Assembly: GCA_013396655.1 (NCBI GenBank)
Contig: WBMV01007615.1
Span: forward strand, 6,472-70,471
Direction of reading: 5' to 3'
DNA length: 64,000 nucleotides
From: Campylorhamphus procurvoides
Taxonomy: Eukaryota > Chordata > Aves > Passeriformes > Dendrocolaptidae
Part shown: piece by piece, positions 37,501 through 52,500 of the stretch
How positions within the stretch are numbered: the first letter of the stretch is position 1
Layout of the letters: each line of letters begins with the position of its first letter
The notes under the pieces: generated by a model
Told to the model about the DNA's origin: nothing
Database searches by the model: none
Seen by the model: the letters and a program-made list of their open reading frames with translations, nothing else
Program-made: the position numbers and the translations under genes

Positions 37501-40500
37501 AATTTCTGTGTGTATTCATTTTGCATGGCAAAAAGCTTAACTTCACACTGTCCTTAAAACTTCAGACGGGGTTACTGTGGAGAATAGCTCAGATACAAGC
37601 CTAGGTATAATTTTTGCATAGAGTTTCCCAGTCTTTGGTAGCACTCACAGACAGTGTTGAATAGACACGAACCCCTCCTTTTGGAGATGATACTTTTTCT
37701 GTCTGACCAGGGTTTACATGTTTTTGTCTTGGCAGTACACTATGTTGGCATAAACAAAGATCACTGCAGTTCTGGTAGCAGAAAGCCTGTCTGTCATCTT
37801 CTCTACTATTTGTGAATGACTAATTGGCATATGAAAAGTTGCCTTCTTTAGGCTAAAAGGGCACCATAACAGAAAGAACAAAGCTGGAAAAAGTTCAGAT
37901 ACTTTGGAGTAGGGCTGTGTGTAGGGGCATGACTTGGTTAATTTCCAGCTATACCTGTTGAAAGATTTAGACAACTTCTGGACTCATTTTCTGTCAGTGG
38001 TACATTTTCTTCATTGGTACTAATGCCCATTTGTATCCTTGCCCATCAGAAGTATGGATATGAACTAGTATCGAGTTTTGCCCAAGGTAATACTGCTGAT
38101 GAAAGTTCAGGCAGGTTGCAGTACTTGTTTACAGAAGTTTAGGTACCTTGCAAAACTTTGGAAGGAGTAGATCAGATAAAACTGTGCTCCCTCTTTGTTT
38201 TTCATCGCCACTCCTTCAGAAATTTAACAAACACTTCCCCAGCAGCTCAAGTTTCAGTGGTTTAAGGAGGTGGTGTGATTCATCAGGCTGGACATGGGCT
38301 TCCTCATTTGTAATATTATTTATTGTTACTTAAACCCGCTCTGAGAACTATGGGTGAAAAGCTAAGTTACTCCTCTGAAAAAGAGATTATTCTTACTGGG
38401 ACACAAAAAAATAAAAAGACTGGATTATGTCCGTATGGTAAAATTTTTGGAGATGACTTATTTGAAGGGAAGGCAGGTAGCCAACTTTGGACTGAGGGAT
38501 CTCAGCTGAAAGGCTTGGACCTGAGCAAATATTATGCTTAAATGTTCATAAATGAACTGAACTGCTGACTAGCAGTTGGAGGTGTACAATAAATTACAGT
38601 CAATTTTTAGAACATTCACTGGGTGATGGAGAGAAGGGGTTTGGCCTAGATATTTTCCTTGGCCAAAAAATGAGGTGTTATTAGAAACTGCAGCTCTGAA
38701 TCTGCTTACTCTAATGGATTGGGACATGCTTTTCTAAGAAATGCGAGAAATGGGATTATGTGTACAAACTTAATTCAGCCTCTTAATCTCTTGTCAATTC
38801 TGCCCTGGCTTCAAAGTACCTTATTACATAGTCCTTGTCCATTGGATCTGAACTCATTCATAGATGAACCCAGATACAATGGTCTGGGCTCTTTCAGTGA
38901 TGCAGAAATGAACGCTGCTTGCTGTTAATGAATGTTGCTAATGAGTATCTGCTCAGTCATTTGCTTTCTCTCAGCTCAGGTTAGACCTGCAGGCCTCTTT
39001 CTGTGCATTATTCAAACATCAGGATGGAGTTGGAGATCTATGAACATTTCTATGTTCAGTGATTTAACAGTACTAAGTGGTATTTGTTGATGGAGAAGCA
39101 GCAGAGGCTTGGGATCCTGGTTCTAGTCTGAGTTGTGCAGAGGAGCTGCACCCAGTGAGCACAGACTCTTTTGCTTGTTTTTCCAACATTATGGTTTCTT
39201 CTGTTTCCTCCAAAACAATCATTTCCCGGACTTGTCTCCACCTTGGACTAGACCTCCTTTCCTAAACTTTAATTTCTCTGCTACTATAATGTCCCTTTCC
39301 ATCTTTCTGCTCTTTGCCTGCTGGCTTTTCTCAATCTGCTTCTCCAAGTTTCCTTCTTTGGCCTTTCTCGCCATGTTCCCCACTGCCTCCTGCTCTCAGT
39401 CCCAACCTCTCATTTCAGGAGCAGTGGGGCCAACATAAATAGCTTGTCTCTGCCAAAAGGGAGGAGATCATGTGCTTTGTCCTTTTTCACTTGTCTGCTC
39501 CAGACATACAAGATTCCCCATCCTAATTTACTCATTTCCTTCCCCACTGTGCTGACTTCTTTCTCTTTTTCATTGGCTTAGAAAAACTTCTCTGTTTAAT
39601 AGTACTTTTTATACGAAACAGTACAAAATACATAGTTTTGTGAGTGTTTCTTTTGGGCAGTACATTATTAAATAAGCTGCTGCTCTTTCTCTATCTCTTG
39701 GTCCGCACCCCTCCTCTCCTGTGCCAGCACAGATGGCCCTGCAGCCACACTGGGAGCTATACTGGGAAACAAGTCTTGGTTAGAAGTAACCCAGCACCAG
39801 TAGAAGTCTCTTCTTCTCTCAAACAGGGCCACCACACCACACAGGTTTGGACTAATGCAACTAAAGGGCTGGTGGGAAGATGGTGATGAGGTGTTGTGTA
39901 AATGGATGTTGTGCCAAAAAAGTCTCAGTGAAACTTCAGTCATCGTTTCCTTCCATGTTTCAGTTCCCAGTCTTGCCGCAGTCGCGGGACTAGGAGAAGC
40001 CACCAAAATGAAAGTCCTTTGGAGTCCTCACAGCTGGGAGCAGGCAGGCAAGGGGAGCTGAGCGTGCAGCTCCCAGTGCTCTGTCTTTGCTTCCATTCTG
40101 ACTTAATGAATTTTCCCTCCTTGTGTTTACATGCTACTCCTGCCTCTCTGTGGTAAGCTGCATCAGCTTGCTCCTGTGATGAAAGATATTTTCCTCCTTT
40201 CCCCTCCCCTGTTTTTGTTGGGAATTTTTTAACCCAGATGAGTGGATCCAGTTTACCATGTGGCCCTATCAGTGCAACATTTGTGGGGTGGGAATAGGTA
40301 GCAGGATGGGGGGAACATCTCCTGTGGCACTGACTCCTAGAGAGAGTTGTGGGGCCACCTGTGCAGCTGTGACTCCAACAGTGGTGCAGAGAGGGACCAT
40401 CTTCAGAGAGCCCCAGAACTCACCTGATATGTCTTTCCTAAGCCTGTGCAAATGCAGGTTTTCAAACATTAACAATATTGCATAAACCCGCATCCAATGG

Positions 40501-43500
40501 ATCTGAATGGGGCTAAAGCCCATCATCATCGCAGAGGGTACTAAGAGCAAGATTTCAAGTTCTTGCCGCAAGGCATGGAGCAACAGAGCTTTCCCCATCG
40601 TTGTTTTTTGCCAGCTTTATTCTTGGAAATCAGTGAACCATTTTGGCAGAAATAAAACAAGTATAACCCCACCTGACCCCACCTCAGTTTGACATAAATA
40701 CCTAAGCTGAAAAATGTCAGCAGTTGACAATATAGCAACTTATATATGGGGAATGCTAAATAATATGCTACAACTCTCAGCATAATGTATTTTTGCTCTC
40801 ACAAAGGAATAGATTAAGAACTGAAGTTGTATTTTGTAATTTAATTTGGAGACTTCTGGCATTTTCAGCACGGGAAACTTTGGTAGCCCAGTGATCACAG
40901 TATTGTGTTCTGCCTTCAAGATAATTATGAAGTATTAATTAGATAATCTGTGCTGTAACTAACAGTATATTTATTACTAATAGTAAGGAAAGATCCAAAT
41001 TTGAAACAAAGTGAGGAATACTAACATATATCTAGCAGCAACTTCTTACAGCTTCATTTTCACATAACCTTTTGAGTGTTGGCATTTAAAGTTAGGGTAG
41101 TTTTATCTTTCTGCCCTTTCAACTTCCAGAAGACTTTGAAACTTACTGTAGCATAAATTATAACAACATGCTGGTAGCAGAAACCGACAGGGACAGCTTA
41201 CCTGCATGGTTGTGTTTAGTTCATAGGGACTGTTTATGCTGGGAAATGTGATCCTTTTGCAAGGAAAATGCTGGCTACCTCTAGCCTACAGTTCCAAACA
41301 AACTCAACTACTTTAAAATTATTCCTGAGTGACCATTAACCCTATTTGAAACTTTGCCGCTGGGATTTGCCCTGCAGAAACATTTTTGTCTGCAGAATCT
41401 CTTTTTCACCTGTCTTTAAACTCCTGGTATTTATTCATACATTCAAAGGCTCTGCATTTGCTGCCAGGACTGATGGCCTTGTGATGCCATTAGTATTCTT
41501 AGTTATTCCAAATTTTAGCACAGTTCTTCAGAAGTGTGACTGAAGTGGTGGCAATCCAGTTTTAAGAGGAATAGGGATGTAAAAAAAAGATAATGAGTTG
41601 CCCCCTCCTCCCTCAAAAGAATGCACGAGAAGTGAGAGGGTTTTGAAATATGAGGCACATTAGAGTTTAGAAATAAAAAACACTGTGAGGAGAAAATGCT
41701 GTGGCTTGAAGCACAAGAAAGGTCTATTATGCTTCTTCAGCTGCATTAAATGTTGTGTAGCTGTCCATGAAGCCATAATGGGACCATACAAAATGATGCT
41801 AATCATTCTGAAAAAAAAATATAGTAAATAATGTTCAGGGGTAACTGAATATTTAAATGAGCTCTATGCAGATTGGAATGTATCTGGTGTAAGTGAAATA
41901 TGGGTACATGAAAAGCAGAGATGTTAAATATAACTGCTTAGGAAAAAATAAAAAAACAAATACCCCAAACAAGATTGTAAAGTGATTGAAGGTACTATTA
42001 GATTTTCTTTTCCTCTGGGAGAATTGATTAAAACTTACAGTACAAAATATGTCAAGGGATAGATTATAATTTAAAATCTTTTTACACTGGTCGTAAAAAA
42101 AGAAAACCTGAGAGCATGGCACAAAACAAAATTGAAAATCAAGGCTTAGCTCCTAATGTAATTTATTTTTTAATGAAATGATTTAAAGTTTGGAATGAAC
42201 TTCTGTTTGGAGACAATGAGCCATAGTATTTTGATGTGCATAAGGAGAACAAATTCAGTGCAAGTGAGGCATTAACATTCTGGTGATGAATCTTCTTTTG
42301 GAGAGAGGATGCTTCCCCTCACATTGCAGAATCAGAGCACTGGACATTCAGTACAGCATCTCGTGCTTTACAGGAGTCAGGAAGTCTGACAACTTGGACC
42401 TGTGTAGGAATAACTGAAATTTCTTCCTACCTCTGCAGAGGCAGTCCCCAGCTCAATCCCCTTGAAAACAGGTTCTGGTTTCTCTTTCCAGCAGGCATTT
42501 AAAGTGTTCCTCTAAGCATCTAATTTTATTTGTATTAAGCCCTCGGCTCTGCTGCCTTATGACAGCTGTGAGTTGTACTGGTTAGTTAGTTGTAATGTGT
42601 AATATTCTGTTCCTTATTATGTTAATATTATATTATGTTCCTGCGATGTGTGAAATACTATGTTCCTTGTATTTATTTTAAATTTGCTGCTTTCAGTTCA
42701 AGTGATACTTCACTCTTCCCTGATGAGAACTAAATAAGGATGTTTGATTTACTTTCTTTTTATTATTCATTGTTTAGTTACACCTGTAGTATATCTATTG
42801 TATTTTTTTCTATCAAACTTTATCTGTTTTCTTATTCTTATATGGAAGCTTTTCTAGATGTGTAGGAGTTCCAGCCATTGCTCTTTCAACCTTTACAATC
42901 TCTGATGTTATTTTGGAAAAAGAGATGCCTGAGAGAAAATTTTATGCCCAGGTAAAGAAATACTGTGAAATACATGTAGTGGCACTGGAGATGTTAATTC
43001 TTCCAGTATATACATAACAATGTCTTTTACTTCAGATCATTGGGCTGATTTCTTGCTGGTTTCCACACAGATACCCCACAATGATGCATCATTACAAAAA
43101 TGTCTGTTCCAGTATTAAAGATCCATAAAATAGTTTTATATTATTCCATCTAGCTTGTTCCTTAGCAGGTAGAGCTAGGAGAATGCTTGCTTGGTAATAA
43201 AACATTTCAGGTCATAGCAAGTTTCCCTCAGGGTTTTTCTGCATCCCAGCCTTCAGCTGAAAGTTGGGGGACTCCATCCCAGTGCTGGGATTACTCTCCC
43301 CTGGATCTGGTCTCAGCCCTTCCCCTTGATGTCTGCACCAGCTTCCAGAACTCTCTGAAACAGCTTAATAATCATCACTCAATTTACTAGGTGAAGGCAG
43401 ACGCTTTTAGCTGAGTTTTCCCCAGTGCTTCTCTTCAGAAACAAGTACAGCATGATTACAAAGAGACTCTTTTTTTGAAGGCTTTTGAAAAAATACTTTG

Positions 43501-46500
43501 AAATGCAAAAGTTCACGTGCTTATGTGGCATCACTTTGTATAATGCTTTTTGGTGTCCTTGTGTCCTGTATTTCCTTCATGCAGACTAAACCATGAACAC
43601 CATGTGGTTTAATTTTAATACCACCTGTGCCAGAGTGCTTTTCCATGTAATCATCTTAAGTGTCGCATCTGTATTTGCCTTCTAGCAGAAAACTTAGCAA
43701 AACAACTAAAAAGGTTAATTCTGCTGCAATCAGTAAAGTTTGAAGAGAAGTGAAAGCAACATGAGCAAGGGCCTTGAATTCACTACAAGTGACTCTCGAG
43801 GTTTTTTTGTCAGAGAGGGCTAATTTTGCTCCAGTGAGTGTGAACAGTAGCACTGTCATTTTCTTCATACTGTTTCCTAGAGACAGGAGTCTCTTTGAAA
43901 GGCAGATAGGAGGTGAGATTCGTTTCTGGAGTGTGGCAGGAGTCTGTACAACAGCTCATAGAGGGGGAATGCCAGTGTGCAAGTTTCTCTGGCTGCGGTA
44001 ATTAATCCAAAAAGACATTTCTGTCTCCCTTTATTCTCGTTTTTGAAAAGGAAGAGCCGGTACCAGGCTCATTTCATTGTCTTTGTGCACATGATCTGGA
44101 GAACAGGAGAGGAAGCTTTTTGCTGCTCTGTAGGGAATGTGGATTGAAGATGTGGTTTGGTGACACAGCTGAGCCCTGCTCACAGCTGGCTGGTGCCAGA
44201 AAGGACAGTCCTGCTGCCTTTTTCTTGTGCCCAACTCTGTGCTCCCCTCATCTTCTCAGCCTTGGTGCCATCTCTGGTACTCTCTGCTGAGCAGATTCAG
44301 CTCATGAATCTGGTACAAAATTGCAACTTTTTTTTCTTTCTTTTTCCTAGGATTGGTGTTCTGCCAGCTTAGCGGGCTATTAAATCAGGTCAGCACTTTT
44401 CCAGCTACAAAAGATTTGTCTTTCTGGCACAGTTAATCCCTGCTGTCTTTGCTGAGATTCAAAATACGCTGTCATTCCCCCTGTATGGTGGGAAGTTCCT
44501 TGGACTGGCCAAGAGCCATTGGCTTTCAGGGAGCAGGAGTCTCATGCTGCTGTTTCACAGTGTAAGAATAACTCTTGGGCTTCATGTTTGGCAACGTACT
44601 GAACTTAGTTCCTACTTGTGCTGGTTGTTTTGCATGTGAGATGGCAATGAGTTTTTGGGGTGTGAATGAGGGCAAATTCCTGTCCAGGAGTTACATGAGG
44701 CCCTTTGCCGGCAGGTGTCAGTATTCCATACATTTACTATGGAGCATTGGTATCATTTCGGCTTTTTCCCTATAATTAAAATCTCATCCAGGCATTCTAC
44801 TCACACACAGGAGAACAAGTGCTCCAGCCTAGTTTCTCCAAAAATCAGGGGTTGGAGTGAGGGAGGTGTAGGATTCAAGGGAGACTTAGGCTTTTTAAAC
44901 TGTGCAAGCTTAAAACGATAAAATCTTGTGGTGGAAGAAGCAGGATTCCTCAGCTGTTGTGTTGTTAACGTATACGACAGTAACAGTGAAGGTGCCATCA
45001 CCTCCAAACTAGCTGACTCTGCATGTTCAATAAACCCTGCCTGAAAGAATGCCTCATGTTCACATCAAATGGTGTCACTCCTTACAGGACAGGTTTATGC
45101 ACTGACTTAGAAGTTAATGTCTTACCTGTTTATCACAGTTTCACAAGCAATTCTGTGTATTTTATGATAGGCTGTCTGCTGAGTGAGTCAAAGGGTGTTG
45201 GAAATATTGATAGTGATGCATGAAGTATTGAAAAACCCCCGAATGATTCACTTCTGTAATATTTTGACTTAAAAATGCCCAGACAGAAGCATGCAAAACA
45301 GTGAAGAAATGAAGTAGTGCACATGCACGTGTATCCAGTGGGAGTATTTAAATTAGTGCTCAGATAAATACTATGAGAAGTGTAGCTGACAAGATCTTAA
45401 AGAATTTCACATAAGAACATGTAAAGATACCCAAAGATTCATGTGTTTTAGACTGCAGCAGTATTCCCACAGAAACAGTTCAAGCATCAATGCCTTGTGA
45501 GTTTCTCTAAAGAAACAGATTTGCAGTCAGCATTTACTGATTAAACAAGATATGTTGATGCTCTGTAAAGTAGCTCAAATGCCATTTGACCTCTGTTTGG
45601 AATTGCTCCTTGGTATATGTTGTTTAAGGGTATTCCTGTGGTTTAAAATCATAGGAGAACCCAGGTGCAAGCTTTGGAACCAAACATTTTTAGTTGCTCA
45701 TGTTTTCCCAATCAGACTGTGCTCACATATCTGAATATCAGGAGCAGGTAAGTTATTTTTCACAGACTGATAACTGAGCAGTCCTAAGCTATTTTTAACT
45801 TTACTCCGAATTTGCAAGACCAGACATTTTTATAGGTGACACTGAGTGATCATGGTTTATTTACAGGGCTTACGCAGACTTGATGAATAATAGTGAAATA
45901 GAAAAGCACTTTTCAAATTTTCTTTTAGGCAGATATTTGGTGAATTCTGAAAATGAGGCTCCAGACCTCATCTTACTGTAACTTAAACCTCAGGGGAAAT
46001 GAGTGTGATGGATGTAGCCTCTCACAGCCTTTCCACACTGTGAAACCAGCTAGAAACACAGGTCTTAGCCTTATACAGTATCTTCTCTGATGACACATGA
46101 GAGCATATTCATCTGTGGAGCAAGACAGGTTTGTTTGAGCAGGGCTGACGAACTACAGCTGATGCTGTGCGGTGCACTTAACCTTTCAGTTGCATTGGCA
46201 CTAAATTCACAAGATTTTGGGTTAAATGAATTCAAAATATGAGGGTGTTTGCTTAAGCGCAGCTCAAGCAGCACTGGAGCTGATCAAGCGGCTTTATTAG
46301 TGTGTTTTTCAGGTTTAATAATGGGTGAGTGGCTGCCACTCGGTTGTTTTAAACCAGTATGACTGATGGCTATCATGTAGCTTCTCAGGGAGAAGTATAA
46401 ATATTTTATTATACTGTAGTTCAGCAGGGCAAGTATGAACTGTGAAGACCAATGTTTCATGCTGACACAAGGCACTGACATGGATGAGTAGACAGATAAA

Positions 46501-49500
46501 TGCTGAGTTGCTCAGTGCTTGTTTGTAGATTCTGCTGATGGTTCTATTTTCTGCAAAATATTTTATTGAAGTAATAACAGAAGCTCTCTCTGTCATGCTA
46601 GTGGACCAATTACCTGAGGCACCAGGACTGCAGAGGAGATAGTATGCTTGACATCTGTGTGGATGAAAAAGGTGGGTTATGGGTGTGCATGGATGTGGAC
46701 AAAATGTTCTTCAAAAGACAAAAGGAGGCAAAACCTTCCTAGTGCCCGCAATTCCCATATGCAAGTAAGAATGGAAATAAATGGAAATTCCTGGTGTTAA
46801 CAGCATTTCTCCCTGGAGGAGCTGAGGCCTCGAGGGCCTCAGAGTGTGTGCTATAGCAGGAGACCATGGATGTGAGATTTGGATGTGATGCTTTGATTTT
46901 TGATTCCTGTGCCTGGCTAATGTGTGCTGAGTGAAAGTGAGCAGCAGATGTCTATGAATAGTTAGAAAACAGCAAGTCCCACTGAAGTGATGTGGTACTG
47001 CATAATTAAAGGTGTTCACACAGGAGAAACAACTGGAGGAAAAGCTACTGACGGTGGTTTGAAATGAGCTGGTTTTTCAATCTAATATGAAACACAACTT
47101 TTAGTCCTGTGAGGTAACTGTTTGGGATCATGATGAGGCTACAGTGAGCACTAGAGGAGAGCTCTTTGTGAACAGCCAACACTGTAGGATTTGTAGACAA
47201 TTGACTTTTCTCAAACTCCTATCAGTAACTTGGGATATTTTTCATGTAGTTCCCAAGGCTGGTGCAGAGGGGAGCCAGGGTGCAGTGCTGATTTAGAGCA
47301 GCTGAGGATCTGATCCTTCATGGTCTAACTTGGGTTTCCAAGGAGATGAGTCTTTGCACTGAACTTTTGATACTATATCATGTAAGCAAGTAAGAGTTAT
47401 AGGTTAAGAGTTTTCTTTCTTTTTAAGGGATTGTGTTTGAATTTTAGCAAACTAGCTGGGGTAAATGCTGTTTATGTCTGTAGTTCTTTGTGTTACTGGA
47501 TGTGCACATCACTGGTTTTGGATGAATGACTTTTTTTCAAATGTTTATCAGTTGCAGCAAAAGGTAATGTTTTTGTATCCTTGCTCATTTGATTGGGGAT
47601 ATAACAGCATCTGCCTTCTCTAGGGCTCTGTGGGGATAAGAACTTGTTTCCTCTGGAAGCAATCCCAGCCCTTCAGGAACCACGTGCCTCGGTGTGGTCT
47701 GGACTAGGCCTGTAGCAAACAGATCTGGCATTTCCCTTTTTGACCTTATACCAAAAGATGTGTAAGAGCAGAGATGCTGTGCTCGAAACCAAGGGGAGGT
47801 TTTTTCCAAAGGGCAGAAAACTTTTTATCTAGAAGGAAATAGTGTTAGCAACCTCAGTGGTGGTGCTGGGGGCGCCCAGGGCATTCTAGGGAGAAGCCAT
47901 AAAGGGGAAAGGTTTTGTTTTGCTGCCACATAAGTGAAATATTTACTTTTGTGGAGTTGCTTTCACCTGGATCTGGTGATTAATCCAGATCACAGTGTTA
48001 GGTACTGTGTAAACAGAGAACAAGATTATGATCTGTGCCCTATAGAGTATGTGTTGAAAGCAAGCACCTATCCAAAAGGCCTAACTATGCTCCTGCTCAC
48101 AGTAATTAAAGTTACAGTAATGATTCTGTCATTAATTGGAACTTTCTGAGTTATTCAAATTCATTGGCTCATACCCAGGATGTCACCAAGACTAATACTT
48201 AGATATTAGGATCAAGTGATTGAGTTACTTTTTTTCTCTCAACTGGGGTAGCAGATAGGGAGACAGCAGATGGTTACTGCACCCTTTCCATTCTGAAAAG
48301 TAACTTTTTCCTGGAAAAGTGTTTGTTTTTTTAATCCATTGTGGTCTTTGCTATATCAAAAAAGGACCAAAGTAAGCCTCATTCTTTGTAAATGAGCAGC
48401 TCTCAAATATTTTTCAGATCCACAGAGGTTGTGCACAGACTGATCTGACATTGTTAGGGTGTGTGTAGCAACAGGAATACTAATTTTCTTTAAACAGAAA
48501 ACTATTCTTGTCCTGGTTGTTCTGGTCCTGCACCTTATGGAACCATTTACATCCAAAGAATGCAGGGCAAGGCTCTGACAACCACAGCAGAGCGAGCTGT
48601 GCATGGAACAAAACTAACCACTGAAAAGCTCATTCTTGCTTGAGGTACCAGGCTGGGAGGATTCAGCCATCCTTGATGCTGTGAGGAGCAGCAGCCGTGG
48701 CACACAGAGCTGATCACTGTTGACCTCTTGTAGGCTTGAGCTCAGACAGCATCTGTGCTGTGAACATGGTTTTTATGAGCACATTGCCATTCTTTACAGG
48801 CACACAGGAGTTGCTGCAGTTTGGCCTCTGCCTCATCCTCTTCCAGTGCTTTTGAGGAGAGAATCAAAGGGTCCCAGCTCCCACTTTGATGGGTCCCAGG
48901 CACTCTGCTTTGACCACAAAGCAAGTGGCAGCAAGGGATGAGAAGTTGGGATGACAGAGTATTTCAGTTTCATCTTCCATTAGGACTGTCAAGCTGTGCA
49001 AGGGGAGATGAGTGACCCCACACCGCAGGTGGCAGTGGGCTGGTGGAACCCCTTCAAACCTGGGAGGAGAGAGGCCATGCTGGCTGCTCCTTCAGAGGGC
49101 AGAACAAGTCCCCAGCAGTCTTTACATGACCTGTATCTGTGCGGTTTGACAGACTCTTCTATAATTAACCATTGTCAAGAACACTTCTGAAAATGCCGAC
49201 TGGCATTTCAAATAGGAACATCAGATTAAGGAGAAGAGAGGTAATGAGGTGCAAGGAGAAAATCCTTCCCTGGGGAACAAATCAAACTTGATATCATCAG
49301 GAAAGGTAATGAGAAATGCACTGCCAAACTGAGGAGGTTCACTGTGGCTGCCTAGAGGAAATGAAACTGTGTATTCCTATTTAAAACAGCGAGAGGGGAT
49401 GCTGATGTTTTGGTCTGCTGATTCAGTCAAGGGACGTGCAGTTTGCACACCTGCCTCTTGTGTGTAGTTTTGCCACATGTTTCCTGAGTCCTTGGGCAAG

Positions 49501-52500
49501 TCATTTCACTTCTCTGTGACATAAGGTATGTAAGCAAGGCAGTGCAAATAGAGTGCGTGTTACACCCATATGACAGGTTTGGAGGCTGTGACTGCATCTA
49601 AACTGCTAAATAACACAGGGCTAAGTGGTGTGGATGAGTCGTGTCCACACTACACAGAGCTTGGCCTATCTTCTTTTTTGATCTCACATGATACCCTGTG
49701 GCCCTAAGGCAATACTGTTTTGTTTTAATCTCTTCTGCAGTTTGTAGTGTTTTAGTACTATCAGACTGTATGGCAGACCATCACAGCAGTGTTTTGTAGC
49801 ATCAATTTGAGGATTTGCACTGCATATTCTGGCATGTGGCAGGAAAATCTGTGTCTGTGTCTGAAGGAGTAAAAGGATGTTTGTTGGTGTGGGAGAACTG
49901 TACAATGTTGAAGGAGGCAGACCTGTACCCTTCTGTCTTTACTGCCCCTGGCAATTATGTCCCCTGGAACAGTCATGGATGTCACCTGGGCTGGCACTGC
50001 CAGACAGTGTGCTGACAATTAAAGTATTGACCACCTGTGATCCTGTAAATCAATTTGTTTTCTGGCTCTGCTGCATTTAGCAGTATAAATGAAGCCTGTG
50101 TGGCCGTGTCAGCATGGCTGTATGCCCACATTGATAGATAAGTCAGGGTATATTGTTTCACACATGGAGCTCCACAGTTGAAGGACCTGTAGCCACAAGA
50201 GTTTATGTCATAGATACAGAGAGTATTAGGTAACTGTCATCATAATTACTAACCTTACAAGTATACCTACTATCTTAAAGTGTGTAAGAAGCATAGATAT
50301 TCTCTACACAGAAGCTGAGCAAAACGTTGTTGCTTGAGACAGTGTTTTTCAGCTTTTGGCAATTTGCAAGTTTTCCAGGAGAAACACAGATTACTTATAG
50401 CAAAACCCTCTTGACTGTGGATCTGCTTTTCTGGGCTCTTGGCATGTGGACCTTTGGGGATCCAAGAACCACCAGCTAATGACTAGAGATACGTGGGAGA
50501 CTGGACATTATGAGGAGAGGGCCAGACATAGGTTGGGAGTGTGAGACTTCCCTTAACATGTTTTATGAGGCACTAAAACCTGGTGCAGTGTTTGATGCCC
50601 AAGTACCTGCTCTGTGTTCTCAGGGACAAGGATGCCATTTCACACAGCAGTCTGTGGGAGCAAGGGGAGTTGAATGTAAGGACAGAGCAAGCCTGCAGGG
50701 CATCCTGAGTGTCAGCCAGTAGTTCTCCAGGGCTGGAAGAGCTTGGGAGCATGAGGACCCTATGCCAAGAGGAACAAGGTTCTCTTATCAGCCATCCTGT
50801 TGATGTACCCTCATTGCTGATAACAATCTTATGTGTCTGCAATCTTGGTCTCATCTGTGTGTCACCTCTCTTCCTGTGACAGCTCTTCCTCCACACTGCC
50901 ACAGCCACCACAAAAGGTTTTGTTGCTCCCAAAGTTATGTGGCCTGGAAGAATTTACTCCATGCAGCTCTCTGCCATTCATTCTAAATCCAGTGTAGGAT
51001 TTGTGGTTAATGCTGCTTGAGCTGGAAAAGGGCTCCTGGCAGGGTTAGCAGTGTCATTTTTCTACCAAAAATTCCTGCTTGGCATTTTAGTTAAATCTTG
51101 TGCAGTTTGAGTTGCATGGATGTCCAACAGCATGTTGTGAGTCAGAGCAAAGCAGTCATTATTGCAGTGCTCCAATAGAAAAACATAAGGGTGACTATTA
51201 CAGTATTTACAGCATAATTTTTTATACTGAGATTTGCAGTATTTTGCAAGCTTGTTGGAGTTCTTCAGCATAAAAACCCCATGATTGGAGAGGAGCCGAC
51301 TCATTAAAAGAGTCTCTGTTTCTCCAGAGAACCCCGAAGAACGCACAGTGCTTTAATGCATCTAAATTCGCTCGAGGCTGTCTGGTACTATCAGTTAAAC
51401 TCCACAGAAAATGTGTTTCTTCTCTTCACTGTTTTTGCCATTTCCCTGTTTCCTTAGTGTTTCCTCTGACTTGTCTTCTTCCTGTCTGTAACACAAATGT
51501 AAGGAGAAATGGCACTTTTTTACTCTGCAGGTTTGCCCTCTGTGTCTGTTCTTCCTGCCAGCAGCAGTGACTGCAAACGTTTCCTGCTTTTTGTCATGAG
51601 AGGCACCTGGAGTGAAAACAGATAAAACAGAATGTAAGGCAGAACGTGTTTCATTCTGTGCATCCTTAGTGTTTGGTACTTACTGATTTCTGGGCCACCT
51701 GAATACCTATGCAAGGCTGATATGAGGCACATTCTGGAGAGGATAAGTAAGCGTAGGAGCAGGAAGATTAACTTTGGGGGGATTTGACCTGGAAAGTCTG
51801 TTACTGATCTTGCTAATGGGAAGATATCATCTGGTTTCTAGGTCCTGGTCCATAGGCCTGACAATTGGCATATGGAAATTTTTTACTTGCAAACTGAGGA
51901 GATGTGATGTGGTACGTCCAACATGATGTACATGAGGATACAATGAAAATGGCATCCCTTTTCAGGGGAGGCCATACTTCTGCCTTCGGGCTTCTTTTTT
52001 GCTTTGTTTGCCGTTTGGTATTTCACTCATTTCACTGTCCTATGAGTCAGAAGTTGACTGCAGTGTGGTAAAACACTCAGACTCCTCTTTATTTCAACCA
52101 TTATTCTTCTGTGGTCTGCCCTTTAACTAATTCCCTCCTCTTACTCCCTTGACCTCCTTGTTTCTTGACTGTATGATGCTGGATTTGCAAGACTGATGTT
52201 CTCTAAGCATTTCACACTGTGTTGCCTTGAATATTTTATATCAATGTTCTAATTAAGTCATCAGGTCATGATGGATGAGTGTTCATGTCAGTAACTGTTC
52301 TCTGAACAATGAAGAATGGAAGGAAATCTTCAGAAGCCTGGCAAGTGTGTGCAAAGGAGTTGGTCTTATGGGAACTGTTAACATGCTCTTCCAGGTTGAG
52401 TTTGGGGTTGATACATGATCTCAGATGGGATTCCCTGGCAACTGAAAAATTGCTTAGCTCTGGCTTTTTCACTACATGCTCCCACACATCTCCTTGAATG